Assembly: GCF_016724845.1 (NCBI RefSeq)
Contig: NZ_CP068082.1
Span: 2,542,001-2,606,000, forward strand
Direction of reading: 5' to 3'
DNA: 64,000 nt
Source of the DNA: Sphingobacterium spiritivorum
Lineage (GTDB): Bacteria > Bacteroidota > Bacteroidia > Sphingobacteriales > Sphingobacteriaceae
In this document: piece by piece, positions 53,469-62,519 of the stretch
Numbering within the stretch: position 1 is the stretch's first letter
How the letters are laid out: every line of letters starts with the position of its first letter
The notes under the pieces: model-generated
What the model was told of the DNA's origin: nothing
Databases searched by the model: none
What the model saw: the letters and a program-made list of their open reading frames with translations, nothing else
Translations under genes and position numbers: made by a program

Positions 53469-55376
53469 TTATTTTACCTCTTCGTAATCAACGTCAGTTA
53501 CATCATCTGCACCGCCCTGATTTCCACCTGGCTGGCCTTGTCCGGCATCACCCTGAGGCTGTGCGCCATTGTTAGATGCTGCATACATTTCTTCAGAAGC
53601 AGCATTCCATGCAGCTTGTAATTCTGCTGAAGCAGTATCGATATCTGCAAAGTTTTTAGCAGCATACGCAGTTTTCAATTTCTCTAAACCAGCTTCGATA
53701 GTTGCTTTTTTGTCTGCAGAGATCTTATCTCCGTATTCTTTTAATTGTTTTTCAGTAGAAAATACTAAAGCATCTGCTGCATTGATTTTATCAGCTTCTT
53801 CTTTGATTTTCTTATCCGCATCCGCATTTGCTTCAGCTTCCTGTTTCATTTTTTGGATTTCTTCATCAGACAAACCTGAAGATGCTTCAATACGGATATT
53901 TTGCTCTTTTCCGGTTGCTTTATCTTTTGCCGAAACCTTGATGATACCGTTGGCATCAATATCAAATGTTACTTCGATCTGAGGCACTCCACGAGGAGCT
54001 GCAGGGATATCATTCAGGTGGAAACGACCGATTGTACGGTTTTGAGAAGCCATTGGGCGCTCTCCCTGAAGGATATGAATTTCTACAGAAGGCTGGTTGT
54101 CAGATGCTGTAGAGAATGTTTCAGATTTTTTCGTAGGAATAGTTGTATTCGCTTCGATCAATTTAGTCATTACACCACCCATTGTTTCAATACCCAATGA
54201 AAGAGGTGTAACATCTAATAACAATACATCTTTTACTTCACCTGTCAATACACCACCCTGAATTGCAGCACCTAATGCTACTACTTCATCCGGATTAACA
54301 CCTTTTGAAGGTTCTTTTCCAAAGAAGTTTTTAACAGCATCCACGATTGCAGGGATACGAGTCGAACCACCTACAAGGATAATTTCATCGATGTCAGATT
54401 TGCTGTATCCAGCATTTTTCAATGCAGATTCACAAGGTTTGATAGTACGTTGGATCAGATCTGCAGCCAAAGATTCGAATTTAGCACGTGATAATGTACG
54501 CACCAGGTGTTTCGGACCTGTAGCATCAGCTGTAATATATGGCAGATTGATTTCTGTAGAAGTTGTGCTTGATAACTCAATTTTTGCTTTTTCAGCAGCT
54601 TCTTTAAGACGTTGCAATGCCATAGGATCTTTTTTCAGATCAAAGCCATTGTTTTCATTTTTGAATTCGTCGTTCAACCAGTTGATGATCACATTGTCAA
54701 AGTCGTCACCACCTAAGTGTGTATCACCGTCAGTAGATTTTACTTCAAATACACCATCACCTAATTCTAAGACTGAAACGTCATGTGTACCACCACCACA
54801 GTCAAAGACAACGATTTTCATGTCTTTATGCGCTTTATCCAGACCATATGCCAACGCAGCAGCAGTAGGTTCATTGATAATCCGTTTAACAGTCAGACCT
54901 GCGATCTCTCCTGCTTCTTTTGTCGCCTGACGCTGTGCGTCATTAAAGTATGCAGGTACAGTGATAACTGCTTCTGTAACTTCCTGACCCAAGAAATCTT
55001 CAGCAGTTTTCTTCATTTTCTGAAGAATCATAGCTGAAATCTCCTGAGGAGTATACTTGCGGTCGTCAATTTCTACACGAGGTGTATTATTGTCACCTTT
55101 TACGACATTATATGGTACATGTTCTGCTTCTTTAACAGATTCATCGTAAGATGTACCCATAAAACGTTTGATAGAATAAACCGTTTTGTGGGGATTTGTA
55201 ATTGCTTGACGTTTTGCAGGATCACCTACCTTGCGCTCTCCTCCATCAACAAATGCAACGATAGAAGGTGTTGTACGTTTACCTTCGTTGTTGGCTATAA
55301 CTACTGGCTCGTTACCTTCCATTACAGCAACGCATGAGTTCGTAGTACCTAAGTCAATTCCTATAATTTTAGACAT
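53469..55376 (-). CDS. dnaK: Chaperone DnaK (Hsp70)
   Basis: A 635-aa Hsp70 chaperone. The N-terminal [18 protein letters not shown], the adenosine motif [28 protein letters not shown] and [10 protein letters not shown] make up the ATPase. The substrate domain carries [20 protein letters not shown] and HILQGER. The C-terminal lid ends in a Gly/Gln-rich linker and the tail [11 protein letters not shown]. dnaJ and grpE are not adjacent. The divergent upstream region contains two palindromes (55429-55440 and 55488-55500) that may be stress-related. Confidence 0.98.
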   Translation of the reverse strand: MSKIIGIDLGTTNSCVAVMEGNEPVVIANNEGKRTTPSIVAFVDGGERKVGDPAKRQAITNPHKTVYSIKRFMGTSYDESVKEAEHVPYNVVKGDNNTPRVEIDDRKYTPQEISAMILQKMKKTAEDFLGQEVTEAVITVPAYFNDAQRQATKEAGEIAGLTVKRIINEPTAAALAYGLDKAHKDMKIVVFDCGGGTHDVSVLELGDGVFEVKSTDGDTHLGGDDFDNVIINWLNDEFKNENNGFDLKKDPMALQRLKEAAEKAKIELSSTTSTEINLPYITADATGPKHLVRTLSRAKFESLAADLIQRTIKPCESALKNAGYSKSDIDEIILVGGSTRIPAIVDAVKNFFGKEPSKGVNPDEVVALGAAIQGGVLTGEVKDVLLLDVTPLSLGIETMGGVMTKLIEANTTIPTKKSETFSTASDNQPSVEIHILQGERPMASQNRTIGRFHLNDIPAAPRGVPQIEVTFDIDANGIIKVSAKDKATGKEQNIRIEASSGLSDEEIQKMKQEAEANADADKKIKEEADKINAADALVFSTEKQLKEYGDKISADKKATIEAGLEKLKTAYAAKNFADIDTASAELQAAWNAASEEMYAASNNGAQPQGDAGQGQPGGNQGGADDVTDVDYEEVK

Positions 55377-55428
55377 ATCTTGTATTTTATTTATTTTTAA
55401 TGTTTCGCAATACTATTATCAACCCTTA

Positions 55429-55500
55429 TGCCAATTGGCAACTTTAGTTCAAAATCGTATAAATATGGCCTTATACCATATTTTGAGTGACAAACTGTCA
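55429..55500. promoter_or_regulatory. Two palindromes in the divergent dnaK / thioredoxin-like region
   Basis: TGCCAATTGGCA (55429-55440) is a perfect 12-base palindrome. TGACA-AAC-TGTCA (55488-55500) is a perfect 5-bp inverted repeat. Both lie between the two start codons, 53 and 112 bases from dnaK. They are candidate regulator sites; no CIRCE element is present. Confidence 0.35.
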
Positions 55501-55588
55501 TATCATTGTTTTAATGCACTGTCTTTATTGCTTTGGTTTATTTATTTTGTCACATTTGCACTCTCAAAAACATTATAGAAGGCAGATC

Positions 55589-56140
55589 ATGAAATTTGAA
55601 GCATACTTAGCGTATTTCGAAGACATTCTCCATAATCCTGCAGCGCATGCAGCATATCAGGATGAAGAATATTTTCACTATACCAAAATGAACTGGAGCA
55701 GAATGAGCCGTTGGTTGAAAAAGTTTGAACCTTCAGCAGAAGCAAAGGCTTTTTTCGGAACCATTACGACAAAGCAACATTGGATTCTGATTACTGAACC
55801 CTGGTGTGGAGATGCAGCACACTCTGTTCCGATGATCTATAAGATGGTCAAAGATAATCCTAATATTGAATTAGATATACAGTTGAGAGATACAGCTCCT
55901 TTTTTAATTGAACAGTATCTGACCAACGGAGGAAAATCTGTTCCTAAGCTGGTTATTCGTAATGAAGCCGGTGAAGATCTGGCAGTATGGGGTCCGAGAC
56001 CTGATGGATGTACAGCTGTATTTATGCAAATGAAAGCAAAAGGAGCTGAGTTTGAAGAAATCAAAGAGGAAATCCAAAAATGGTACAATCAGGATAAGGG
56101 GGAAGAGATTCAAGGTGAACTGATCAAACTGTTAAGTTGA
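55589..56140 (+). CDS. Thioredoxin-family protein with a single active-site Cys
   Basis: A 183-aa cytoplasmic protein from the ATG at 55589. The thioredoxin-like motif is EPWCGDAAHSVP (about 70-81), where the second Cys of CxxC is replaced by Ala, and the cis-Pro is in SVPKLVI (about 114-120). This is the Bacteroidota group of thioredoxin family proteins with WCGDA, so monothiol or non-redox chemistry is likely. Its divergence from dnaK and the shared palindromes hint at stress control. Longer frames upstream have no support. Confidence 0.88.
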   Translation: MKFEAYLAYFEDILHNPAAHAAYQDEEYFHYTKMNWSRMSRWLKKFEPSAEAKAFFGTITTKQHWILITEPWCGDAAHSVPMIYKMVKDNPNIELDIQLRDTAPFLIEQYLTNGGKSVPKLVIRNEAGEDLAVWGPRPDGCTAVFMQMKAKGAEFEEIKEEIQKWYNQDKGEEIQGELIKLLS

Positions 56141-56166
56141 TTTGTTTAACGGTACATTATATAAAA

Positions 56167-56199
56167 CAAAAACGTCCGGCAATTTTGCCTGACGTTTTT
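56167..56199. terminator. Bidirectional terminator between convergent genes
   Basis: AAAAACGTC-C-GGCAA pairs with TTGCC-T-GACGTTTTT, with one mismatch and A/T runs on both sides. Confidence 0.87.
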
Positions 56200-56232
56200 G
56201 TTTTTCAACAGGTAGGTTGAATATTTTGAAGT

Positions 56233-56907
56233 CTATCTTTTACCAGCATTCTCCAGAACCTGCGCAATAGCGGTATATCCTCTTGCTTTGGCATGTTCCA
56301 GAGCCGTTACATTATCTTTGTCCGGAATATTGATATCGCAACCTGCTTTTACCAATGTATTCACGATTTCGACATAAACTTCACTGCCATTTCCGAGGAC
56401 TACGGCTTCCATTAAAGCTGTCCATCCAAGTCTGTTAATATGATTAATGGGAAATTTCGGAGTTCCGGACAGTAATTTTACAACATCCAGATGTCCTCTT
56501 TCGCATGCAGGAATCAAAGCAGTGCCATGGTAGCGGTTGTATACATCGAAACGCGCTCCGTGTTCAAGAAAAAGCTGTACTAATTCCGTATATCCTGCAG
56601 CTCCGGCATAAAGAAACGGGCTGTCAAAAATATCATCCTGCATATTGACATCAGCGTCGTTGTTAACCAGTAATCTCGCCATCTCTATGTATCGGGATTG
56701 GGTGGCAATTAATAACAAAGATTTAGCATTTTTATCTTTTGAATTTACATTTGCTCCGTTTTTAAGAAGGGATTCTACTTCTGCCAGTTGATTTGCTTTA
56801 ACAGCTTCTACAATAGAAGTCTGAAGTTTTGATGACGTTTCGGTTTTCATATCTGCCTCGCAAGCGTTTAGAAAAATGATGGAAAAAATCAATAAAAAAT
56901 GATTCAT
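56233..56907 (-). CDS. Ankyrin-repeat lipoprotein
   Basis: A 224-aa protein with a short lipoprotein signal (Cys16, FLNAC) and five to six ankyrin repeats. Examples are LAEVESLLKNGANVNSKDKN, YIEMARLLVNNDADVNMQDD, YTELVQLFLEHGARFDVYNR and the last NTLVKAGCDINIPDKDNVTA. It is a periplasmic protein-binding scaffold with no catalytic domain. It starts 8 bases after the stop of the amidohydrolase gene, so they are co-transcribed. The partner is unknown; an immunity or inhibitor-like role for the neighbouring enzyme would be speculation. Confidence 0.9.
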   Translation of the reverse strand: MNHFLLIFSIIFLNACEADMKTETSSKLQTSIVEAVKANQLAEVESLLKNGANVNSKDKNAKSLLLIATQSRYIEMARLLVNNDADVNMQDDIFDSPFLYAGAAGYTELVQLFLEHGARFDVYNRYHGTALIPACERGHLDVVKLLSGTPKFPINHINRLGWTALMEAVVLGNGSEVYVEIVNTLVKAGCDINIPDKDNVTALEHAKARGYTAIAQVLENAGKR

Positions 56908-56914
56908 AATGAGA

Positions 56915-58246
56915 TTAATAAATAATATTACCCTGATGAATTAATGATTTGACAGGCGATATCCGCGCTACAGCTTCTGCGGAGCAACTTGCGTCTACCA
57001 GAATAACATCTGCCTGATCGTTGACCTGAGGCCATTGTCTGTTGCCCTGATCATCAAGTGGAAGAATATTATGAGTTGCAATCTTTAAGCATCTTGACAA
57101 CTCAAATTCTGTTGAGTATCCATATAACTGAGCCATCAGATTGGACTTCTGAAGGATGCTGCCCGATCCGAATGTATTCCAATGATCGATGATACTGTCA
57201 TTACCTGTACGTACATCTACTCCATATTTGTAAAGTGTAGGGATAGGCATAATAATACCTCCAAACGGAACAGTAGATATAATGCCGACATGAGCATTTG
57301 CTAATTTTTCGGCAGTCTCCTGTAGTTTCTGATTCTCTAATTTAGCCAGCACAAAACAATGACTTAAGAATGTTTTATGCTGTAGGACCGGATTTTCCAT
57401 AACCTTTTGAATAAGATATTCTACCGTTTTGAGACCTGACTCTCCTCCTTCGTGAAGATGTATATCTATACCTTTATTATTGTCCAAAGCCAGTTGTACA
57501 ATAAAATCAATACTTTTCTCGATGCTTCCGTCAATAGAGAACGGGTCTAATCCACCGATAAAATCTATATCCATAGCAGCGACATCTTTCATTAATTGTT
57601 CCGAGTGCGAATAGAATATCCCATGTTGCGGAAAGGCGACCAATTCTGTACCAAAAGAATCTTTTTTGTTCTCAATAGCAACCTGCAGATTTTTTAAGGA
57701 ATTAAGTTTGGACGCAGGCTCTATATTAACATGACTTCTGGCAAAATTCACACCATGAGACTGTAAGAGTTCGATCAGCTTTTCTGCGCGGTAGGTCGAT
57801 GATGGCAAGAGTTGAGGCATCAGCTTCTGTTCAAAGACTATCATATCTTTGACTGATCTGTTTTTCTTAGATCTGGCTTTCCAATGTCCTCCGTAATAAG
57901 TTTTGTCCAGGTGAATATGCATATCCTTCATTGCAGGCAGCATTAATAATCCCTTTGCATCTACAGTTTCAGTATCAGGCTTGTTAGGAAGTATAGCTTT
58001 TATTTTTCCATTTTCGAATTCCAAAGTAAACAAGTCTGTTTTGGTTCCAACTATTTCCTCATTTTCGTGTTCAAAACCTGTTTCCAGTCGGACGTTTTTG
58101 AGAACTAATGCTGAATTTTTGTGTTTGCTGGTAGTTTCCATCTGAATAACTTGGTTTGCAGGAGAAGCTTCTCCCATTAAGACGCTTCCTCCTGCCAGAA
58201 GCAGAGACGAACTCTTTATAAAATCTTTTCTTGATATTGAATGCAT
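56915..58246 (-). CDS. Exported amidohydrolase (cytosine deaminase-like)
   Basis: A 443-aa metal-dependent hydrolase. The HxH motif is HIHLDKTYYGG (near 111-121), and further metal-ligand candidates are DIHLHEGGESG, FLSHCFVL and the late Asp in GNDSIIDHW; these resemble CodA-like cytosine deaminases and isocytosine deaminases. The start at 58246 gives SRKDFIKSSSLLLAGGSVLM, a Tat-like leader. A longer frame reaching 58474 overlaps the araC gene in another frame and was rejected. The ankyrin lipoprotein follows and the AraC regulator precedes on the same strand. Substrate is unknown. Confidence 0.88.
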   Translation of the reverse strand: MHSISRKDFIKSSSLLLAGGSVLMGEASPANQVIQMETTSKHKNSALVLKNVRLETGFEHENEEIVGTKTDLFTLEFENGKIKAILPNKPDTETVDAKGLLMLPAMKDMHIHLDKTYYGGHWKARSKKNRSVKDMIVFEQKLMPQLLPSSTYRAEKLIELLQSHGVNFARSHVNIEPASKLNSLKNLQVAIENKKDSFGTELVAFPQHGIFYSHSEQLMKDVAAMDIDFIGGLDPFSIDGSIEKSIDFIVQLALDNNKGIDIHLHEGGESGLKTVEYLIQKVMENPVLQHKTFLSHCFVLAKLENQKLQETAEKLANAHVGIISTVPFGGIIMPIPTLYKYGVDVRTGNDSIIDHWNTFGSGSILQKSNLMAQLYGYSTEFELSRCLKIATHNILPLDDQGNRQWPQVNDQADVILVDASCSAEAVARISPVKSLIHQGNIIY

Positions 58247-58328
58247 AGGACGACTTGAGATGTGTTTAACAAAGTTAAGAACCTTCGAAGCCGAATTAAT
58301 GAGAGATTTATTCCAGAACTTGTGAAAA

Positions 58329-59177
58329 TTATAACTGCTCCCGAAATTGACGTGGAGAAACCCCGGTCTGCCCTTTAAAAAAATTGGAAAAGTAGGGAAT
58401 ATCATTAAATCCCAGCTCAAATGTAATCTCCTTAATAGTTTTCTGAGAACTTTGAAGTAGTCTTTTAGCTTCAAGTGTTGTACGTGTCTGTATCAGATAC
58501 AAGGCTGTTACCTGAAGATTGTTTTTGCACAGGATATTGAGGTAATTGGCCGAAATGTTTAGTTTATCGGCATAGAAGGTGACTGTTTTCTCTTCTTTGA
58601 AATAATAATCTATTAAAGAGTGGTATCGAAGCAGAATGGGGTTTGTCCGGTATAAGGAGATGTCATCAAATTTGCGTTCAACCTCCCGGTTTACCAGCTG
58701 GGTTATGAGTTTACTTCTGGAATACACGATATCCCAGTAAACAGGATGTAGCGCAAGCTCTCTTTTCAGATTTTCAAATTCAAATAAAAGATCGTGAAAA
58801 AGAGGCTGTGAAAGGTTAATGGTGGGGTGTCTCTGATATAGCAGAAAAGAAAACTGCATGGATGTGGAGAACGTTTCAAACACACGCTTGCTGATCATCA
58901 ATTGATACCCTGAAGTTTCTTCTCCGAGATCCCACTTGTGAATCTGATCCGGAAATAGGATATGGATCTGAAAATCCGATACAGGATAATCTACAAAATC
59001 TATGCTATGTATACCGCTGCCTTTCTCAATCAGAAACAAAAGAAAAAAGTCATGTTTATGTGCTTTCTCAATTTTATTTTTTCCGTGAGAACCATGATAA
59101 AGCAAACTGTAATCTGATCTTGAATCAAATTGAAACTCTTTCAGTTCCAGCGTTGCAAAGATCTCCTTTGTTACCAT
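58329..59177 (-). CDS. AraC-family transcriptional regulator
   Basis: A 282-aa regulator. The N-terminal cupin-like sensing domain contains SLLYHGSHGKNKIEKAHKHDFFLL and DFQIHILFPDQIHKWDLG. The C-terminal double HTH spans about 180-280, with FYADKLNISANYLNILCK and IKEITFELGFNDIPYFSNFFKGQTGVSPRQFR, the AraC signature. It probably controls the adjacent amidohydrolase-ankyrin genes, whose start lies 82 bases beyond its stop. The ligand is unknown. Confidence 0.94.
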   Translation of the reverse strand: MVTKEIFATLELKEFQFDSRSDYSLLYHGSHGKNKIEKAHKHDFFLLFLIEKGSGIHSIDFVDYPVSDFQIHILFPDQIHKWDLGEETSGYQLMISKRVFETFSTSMQFSFLLYQRHPTINLSQPLFHDLLFEFENLKRELALHPVYWDIVYSRSKLITQLVNREVERKFDDISLYRTNPILLRYHSLIDYYFKEEKTVTFYADKLNISANYLNILCKNNLQVTALYLIQTRTTLEAKRLLQSSQKTIKEITFELGFNDIPYFSNFFKGQTGVSPRQFREQL

Positions 59178-59211
59178 CCGTGGAAATTACAAAATATTCT
59201 GCTTAATCGGG

Positions 59212-59248
59212 TAAAAAAAATGGCCGGTGGAAAATAAGGAGACCGGCC
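59212..59248 (-). terminator. Terminator of the DUF4822 gene
   Basis: On the minus strand GGCCGGT (59242-59248) pairs with ACCGGCC (59222-59228), followed by ATTTTTTTT. Confidence 0.85.
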
Positions 59249-59264
59249 GTTTTAATACCGGCTG

Positions 59265-59756
59265 TTATTTGCCTGGTTTAGCATGAGTCGTAGGCTTGTG
59301 TATGATATCGTAATACACAGTACGATCAGTGCTGTTTGGATATAAGCGGTAGGTGAATTCCTTTGTTGTCAATACTAAAATATCAACAACTCTTGTAAAC
59401 AGTACGGCTTGTGTTTCGGGGTTTTTGGCCACCAGTGTTCTGGTTTTACCGTCTGCTGAAACAGACCAGTCTCCCTGAATCCGGAATACATCTTTCAGAT
59501 CATAGATAACAAAAGTACCCTTAATGTCATAATAAGCATAACCAACAGCTCCTGCAACATTAGCATCTGTCAGAACTACATTCTCTCCTTTGTTGTTTTT
59601 TGCTCCTGTCGTTTCCCAGGCTGTACTTGCTAATATTTCGCTTGGTGTGAGTACTGGAGTGACTTCTTTGTCGTCATCACTGCAGCTGAATAATAAAGTT
59701 GTACTTACAAGAGTCAGCACAATTAGTCCTAAGTTTTTTAAAGATCTCATAATCAT
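59265..59756 (-). CDS. DUF4822-family lipoprotein
   Basis: A 163-aa lipoprotein (Cys25, LFSC; start may also be the ATG at 59750). The mature domain contains GTFVIYDLKDVFRIQGDWSVSADGKTRTL and TYRLYPNSTDRTVYYDIIH, segments typical of DUF4822 proteins, which form a small lipocalin-like beta-barrel. The function of the family is unknown. A -7 element TAATTTTG lies upstream and a terminator downstream, so it is a single-gene unit. Confidence 0.87.
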   Translation of the reverse strand: MIMRSLKNLGLIVLTLVSTTLLFSCSDDDKEVTPVLTPSEILASTAWETTGAKNNKGENVVLTDANVAGAVGYAYYDIKGTFVIYDLKDVFRIQGDWSVSADGKTRTLVAKNPETQAVLFTRVVDILVLTTKEFTYRLYPNSTDRTVYYDIIHKPTTHAKPGK

Positions 59757-59772
59757 TTGTATTAGTGTTCTG

Positions 59773-59780
59773 CAAAATTA
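59773..59780 (-). promoter_or_regulatory. Probable -7 element for the DUF4822 gene
   Basis: Minus-strand TAATTTTG matches TAnnTTTG, 16 bases before the ATG at 59756. No -33 element was identified. Confidence 0.4.
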
Positions 59781-59958
59781 TCTTTCTCTCAGCTCCCGTT
59801 ATTGTGAAAAGCGAAGATAAACTTGTGAATTTTATTAGTAACAGTAGCAGACGGTTAGAAGAGATTCTTCCATAATGAGTTACAAAACCATTATAATCAT
59901 ATTCTGGCTATAAGTTTCAGATTTAATAGTTAATTTTAGCATTCAATTTATACAGGTA

Positions 59959-60318
59959 ATGAACATCGAACAACTACGGGAATATTGTATTTGTAAAAAG
60001 GGAGCCACTGAAGAGCTGCCTTTTGGCCCGGATACCTTGGTTTTCAAAGTCGCAGGTAAAGTTTTTCTGCTGGTCGGACTGGATCAGATTGGTAAGTTGT
60101 CATTCAATGTCAAATGTGATCCCGAATACGCTGTAGAACTGCGTGAAAAATACGAATCTACAGTCTTGCCTGGTTACCATATGAACAAAAAACATTGGAA
60201 TACGGTCTATGCCAATCAAGCTCTTTCGGACAAAGAATTATTTGCACTGATAGATCATAGCTACGACCTCATTGTAAAAGCCCTTCCTCTGAAGATCAGA
60301 GAGACGCTCTCTTTGTAA
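59959..60318 (+). CDS. MmcQ/YjbR-family protein
   Basis: A 119-aa cytoplasmic protein. The opening MNIEQLREYCICKKGATEELPFGPDTLVFKV, KVFLLVGL and the C-terminal GYHMNKKHWNTVY and DHSYDLIVKALP are hallmark segments of the MmcQ/YjbR (double-wing, CyaY-like) family. Members are proposed to bind DNA, but a specific role is not known. It is a single gene; the upstream 200 bases contain no clear promoter apart from a TAATTTTA near 59930. Confidence 0.92.
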   Translation: MNIEQLREYCICKKGATEELPFGPDTLVFKVAGKVFLLVGLDQIGKLSFNVKCDPEYAVELREKYESTVLPGYHMNKKHWNTVYANQALSDKELFALIDHSYDLIVKALPLKIRETLSL

Positions 60319-60517
60319 AAACAGAAGTCTGTTTAATTAAGGTAAGCGGTTTGGTTCTACAAAAAAAAGGTGACTGCTTATCAACATCAGCAATTATTTG
60401 GTTTTAAAAGCTTGAAATTTCTTTAGTGTTAATGTTTTGGTTTTTTGGTGAAGTTGCGACTGTTCCATTGGTAATTTTTGTATAAATATAATTATTTGTT
60501 ATATAATTATATTGAAA

Positions 60518-60550
60518 ATTGTTGTTATTGTGTATTTTGTGATATGTTTG
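60518..60550 (+). promoter_or_regulatory. Candidate promoter of the PCMD-barrel operon
   Basis: ATTG (60518-60521) and TATGTTTG (60543-60550) are spaced by 21 bases, giving a predicted start about 8 bases before the ATG at 60564. The region from 60319 to 60517 is A/T-rich and otherwise featureless. Confidence 0.45.
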
Positions 60551-60563
60551 ATGAAAAATAAAA

Positions 60564-61685
60564 ATGATGCATAGAAAAATTTTAATTGTAAGTGTAGCTT
60601 TTGTCATGTTTCTGCTAAGTAGCTGTATAAAAGATGAGCCATTAAATATGGAAGCGGATATAACCGCCGTCTATTTGGAGAATGGGAATCTGATTACTGA
60701 GCCGCTTGTTACAAACAATACGATAACTATTTATGTCAAACCGAAAGGGGTAAGCGATCCCGATTATAAGTTAAAGTTTGATCTTACGTCAGGAGCAACA
60801 ATAGCAGCAAATGTTGATCCCTCTCAAAATTCTGCTAATTCGCTGTCCTATACAGTAACTTCGCAGAATAAACAGTTTCAGAAAAAATATATGGTTAGTA
60901 TTATTGAGGTAACGGATGGCTTTGTTCCTTCTAAATTTGATTTTGAAAACTTCAGAACAGATGAAACCAATAAGTACCATAAATTCTTTGATATCGTAAA
61001 TAACAATTCGTTTGATAACTGGTCATCCGGGAATCCAGGTTTTGCAATTTCTCTGTTCGGAGATAAAAATCCGGAAATGTATCCCACAAGAGCCACAGAC
61101 AAGAGCAGAAGCGGAAAGTCTGCAGCTCTTTTGGAAACTAAATCTACAGGACCTTTTGGAGCAATGTTTGGAAAGCCAATTGCTGCAGGAAATCTATTTA
61201 TAGGAGCCTTTGATGTGACAATGGCGTTGGCTTCTCCACTAAAAGCTACTCGTTTCGGGTTGCCGTATAATGAGGTGCCAAAGACGTTCGAAGGTTATTA
61301 CAGATATATCCCTGGCAAACAGCTGATCAACAGTGCGTCCAAACCCGTGGAAGGTGAAGATGAGTGTACCATCTATGCAGTCTTTTACAATATAGATGAT
61401 TTGATGAAGGAAACTCAAAAAAGCTATCTCAGTGGAGAGAATATCTGGACAAGTAAAAGTGTAGTGGCAACAGCGAAATTAGAAAATGGTAAAGCTACTA
61501 CAGGTGAGGGATTTGCTAAGTTCAGTATCCCGTTTAAATATACAAAGGATGTTAATATAGCTGATGTAAAGAAACTGAAATACGGTATTGCAATAGTGAT
61601 GTCTGCGAGTAAGGGTGGAGATATCTTTCAAGGAGCAATAGGAAGCACTTTAATTGTTGATGATGTACAAATAATTACAAAATAA
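60564..61685 (+). CDS. PCMD-domain lipoprotein
   Basis: A 373-aa lipoprotein (Cys21, LLSSC). An N-terminal Ig-like domain (about 30-115) with AVYLENGNLI and LKFDLTSGATIAANV precedes the C-terminal PCMD (putative carbohydrate metabolism) domain of about 130-373, with NSFDNWSSGNPG, GKSAALLETKSTGPF, AAGNLFIGAF and the final GSTLIVDDVQIITK. Family members in Bacteroidota are surface or periplasmic and may bind glycans. It overlaps the next gene by one base (TAATG), so translation is coupled. Confidence 0.9.
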   Translation: MMHRKILIVSVAFVMFLLSSCIKDEPLNMEADITAVYLENGNLITEPLVTNNTITIYVKPKGVSDPDYKLKFDLTSGATIAANVDPSQNSANSLSYTVTSQNKQFQKKYMVSIIEVTDGFVPSKFDFENFRTDETNKYHKFFDIVNNNSFDNWSSGNPGFAISLFGDKNPEMYPTRATDKSRSGKSAALLETKSTGPFGAMFGKPIAAGNLFIGAFDVTMALASPLKATRFGLPYNEVPKTFEGYYRYIPGKQLINSASKPVEGEDECTIYAVFYNIDDLMKETQKSYLSGENIWTSKSVVATAKLENGKATTGEGFAKFSIPFKYTKDVNIADVKKLKYGIAIVMSASKGGDIFQGAIGSTLIVDDVQIITK

Positions 61686-62449
61686 TGAAACCGATATACT
61701 ATATATTAACAATCTTGTTTGTTATTCTTTCAATAACAGCAAAGGCAGAAAATCATCTTCCTGCGGATAGCGTATCCGGCAAATTTAGATTTTCTGTGGA
61801 TCTCGGAACGAAGATAGGCGGTTCTGCGCCCCTATCCTTGCCGGCAGAAATCCGCAAGATCAGAAGCTATGCTCCTGCATTACCGTTTTTTGTAGGAGTA
61901 AAAGCGTTGTATAACATAGATAATAAATGGGGTGTAAGTCTTGGGGTAACATTTGAAGGAAAGGGCATGAATACGGAATCGACAGTAAAGGGATATAAAA
62001 CCTCATTCAATGCCAATGAAGATCCGGAAGAGAATATCAAAGGATATTTTACAGGTGATATTGCCACGGATGTACAAAATCTTTATCTCTCCGTACCTGT
62101 ACAGGCAACTTTCAGGCTATCTCGTAAATGGGATTTTCAGGCAGGACCTTATTTCGCATTTGCAGTAAAAAAGAAATTCATCGGTACAGCGACTAATGGG
62201 TATATGCGTAAGGATGATCCTACAGGGGATAAAATTAATGTGGACAAGGCAGATTATGACTTTAATAAAAGTGTTCGTACACTGGATGTAGGAATGAGTC
62301 TGGGTTCACACTATAATTTTTCCAGACGCTATTTTGCACTGGCACAATTTGACTATGGATTTAATAATATTATGAAGACAGGATTCGAAAGTATAAGTTT
62401 CGGTCTGCATAATATTTTCCTGAATGCTGGTGTAGGAATTAAACTATAG
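61685..62449 (+). CDS. PorT-like outer membrane beta-barrel protein
   Basis: A 254-aa exported protein with a signal peptide ending AKAEN (about residue 22). Alternating strands (FRFSVDLGTKIGGS, WGVSLGVTFEGKGMNTE, LSVPVQATFRLSRKWDFQAGPYFAFAV, NIFLNAGVGIKL) fit the PorT/OmpA-like barrel family. It probably anchors or partners the PCMD lipoprotein with which it shares a one-base stop-start overlap. No functional residue is known. Confidence 0.88.
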   Translation: MKPIYYILTILFVILSITAKAENHLPADSVSGKFRFSVDLGTKIGGSAPLSLPAEIRKIRSYAPALPFFVGVKALYNIDNKWGVSLGVTFEGKGMNTESTVKGYKTSFNANEDPEENIKGYFTGDIATDVQNLYLSVPVQATFRLSRKWDFQAGPYFAFAVKKKFIGTATNGYMRKDDPTGDKINVDKADYDFNKSVRTLDVGMSLGSHYNFSRRYFALAQFDYGFNNIMKTGFESISFGLHNIFLNAGVGIKL

Positions 62450-62470
62450 ATCGGGTACGGTATTAAGTAT

Positions 62471-62519
62471 TCCCCATGCGCCTGCAAATTTTATGAAGTG
62501 GCGCATGGGGATTTTTATT
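62471..62519. terminator. Bidirectional terminator between convergent genes
   Basis: TCCCCATGCGCC pairs perfectly with GGCGCATGGGGA across a 17-base loop, followed by TTTTTATT on the plus strand; the minus-strand gene ends just at its edge. Confidence 0.87.

Noticed and set aside
56915..58474. Longer amidohydrolase frame starting at 58474
   Set aside because: It would overlap the AraC gene by 146 bases in another frame, and the added 76 residues hide the signal-like leader starting at 58246.
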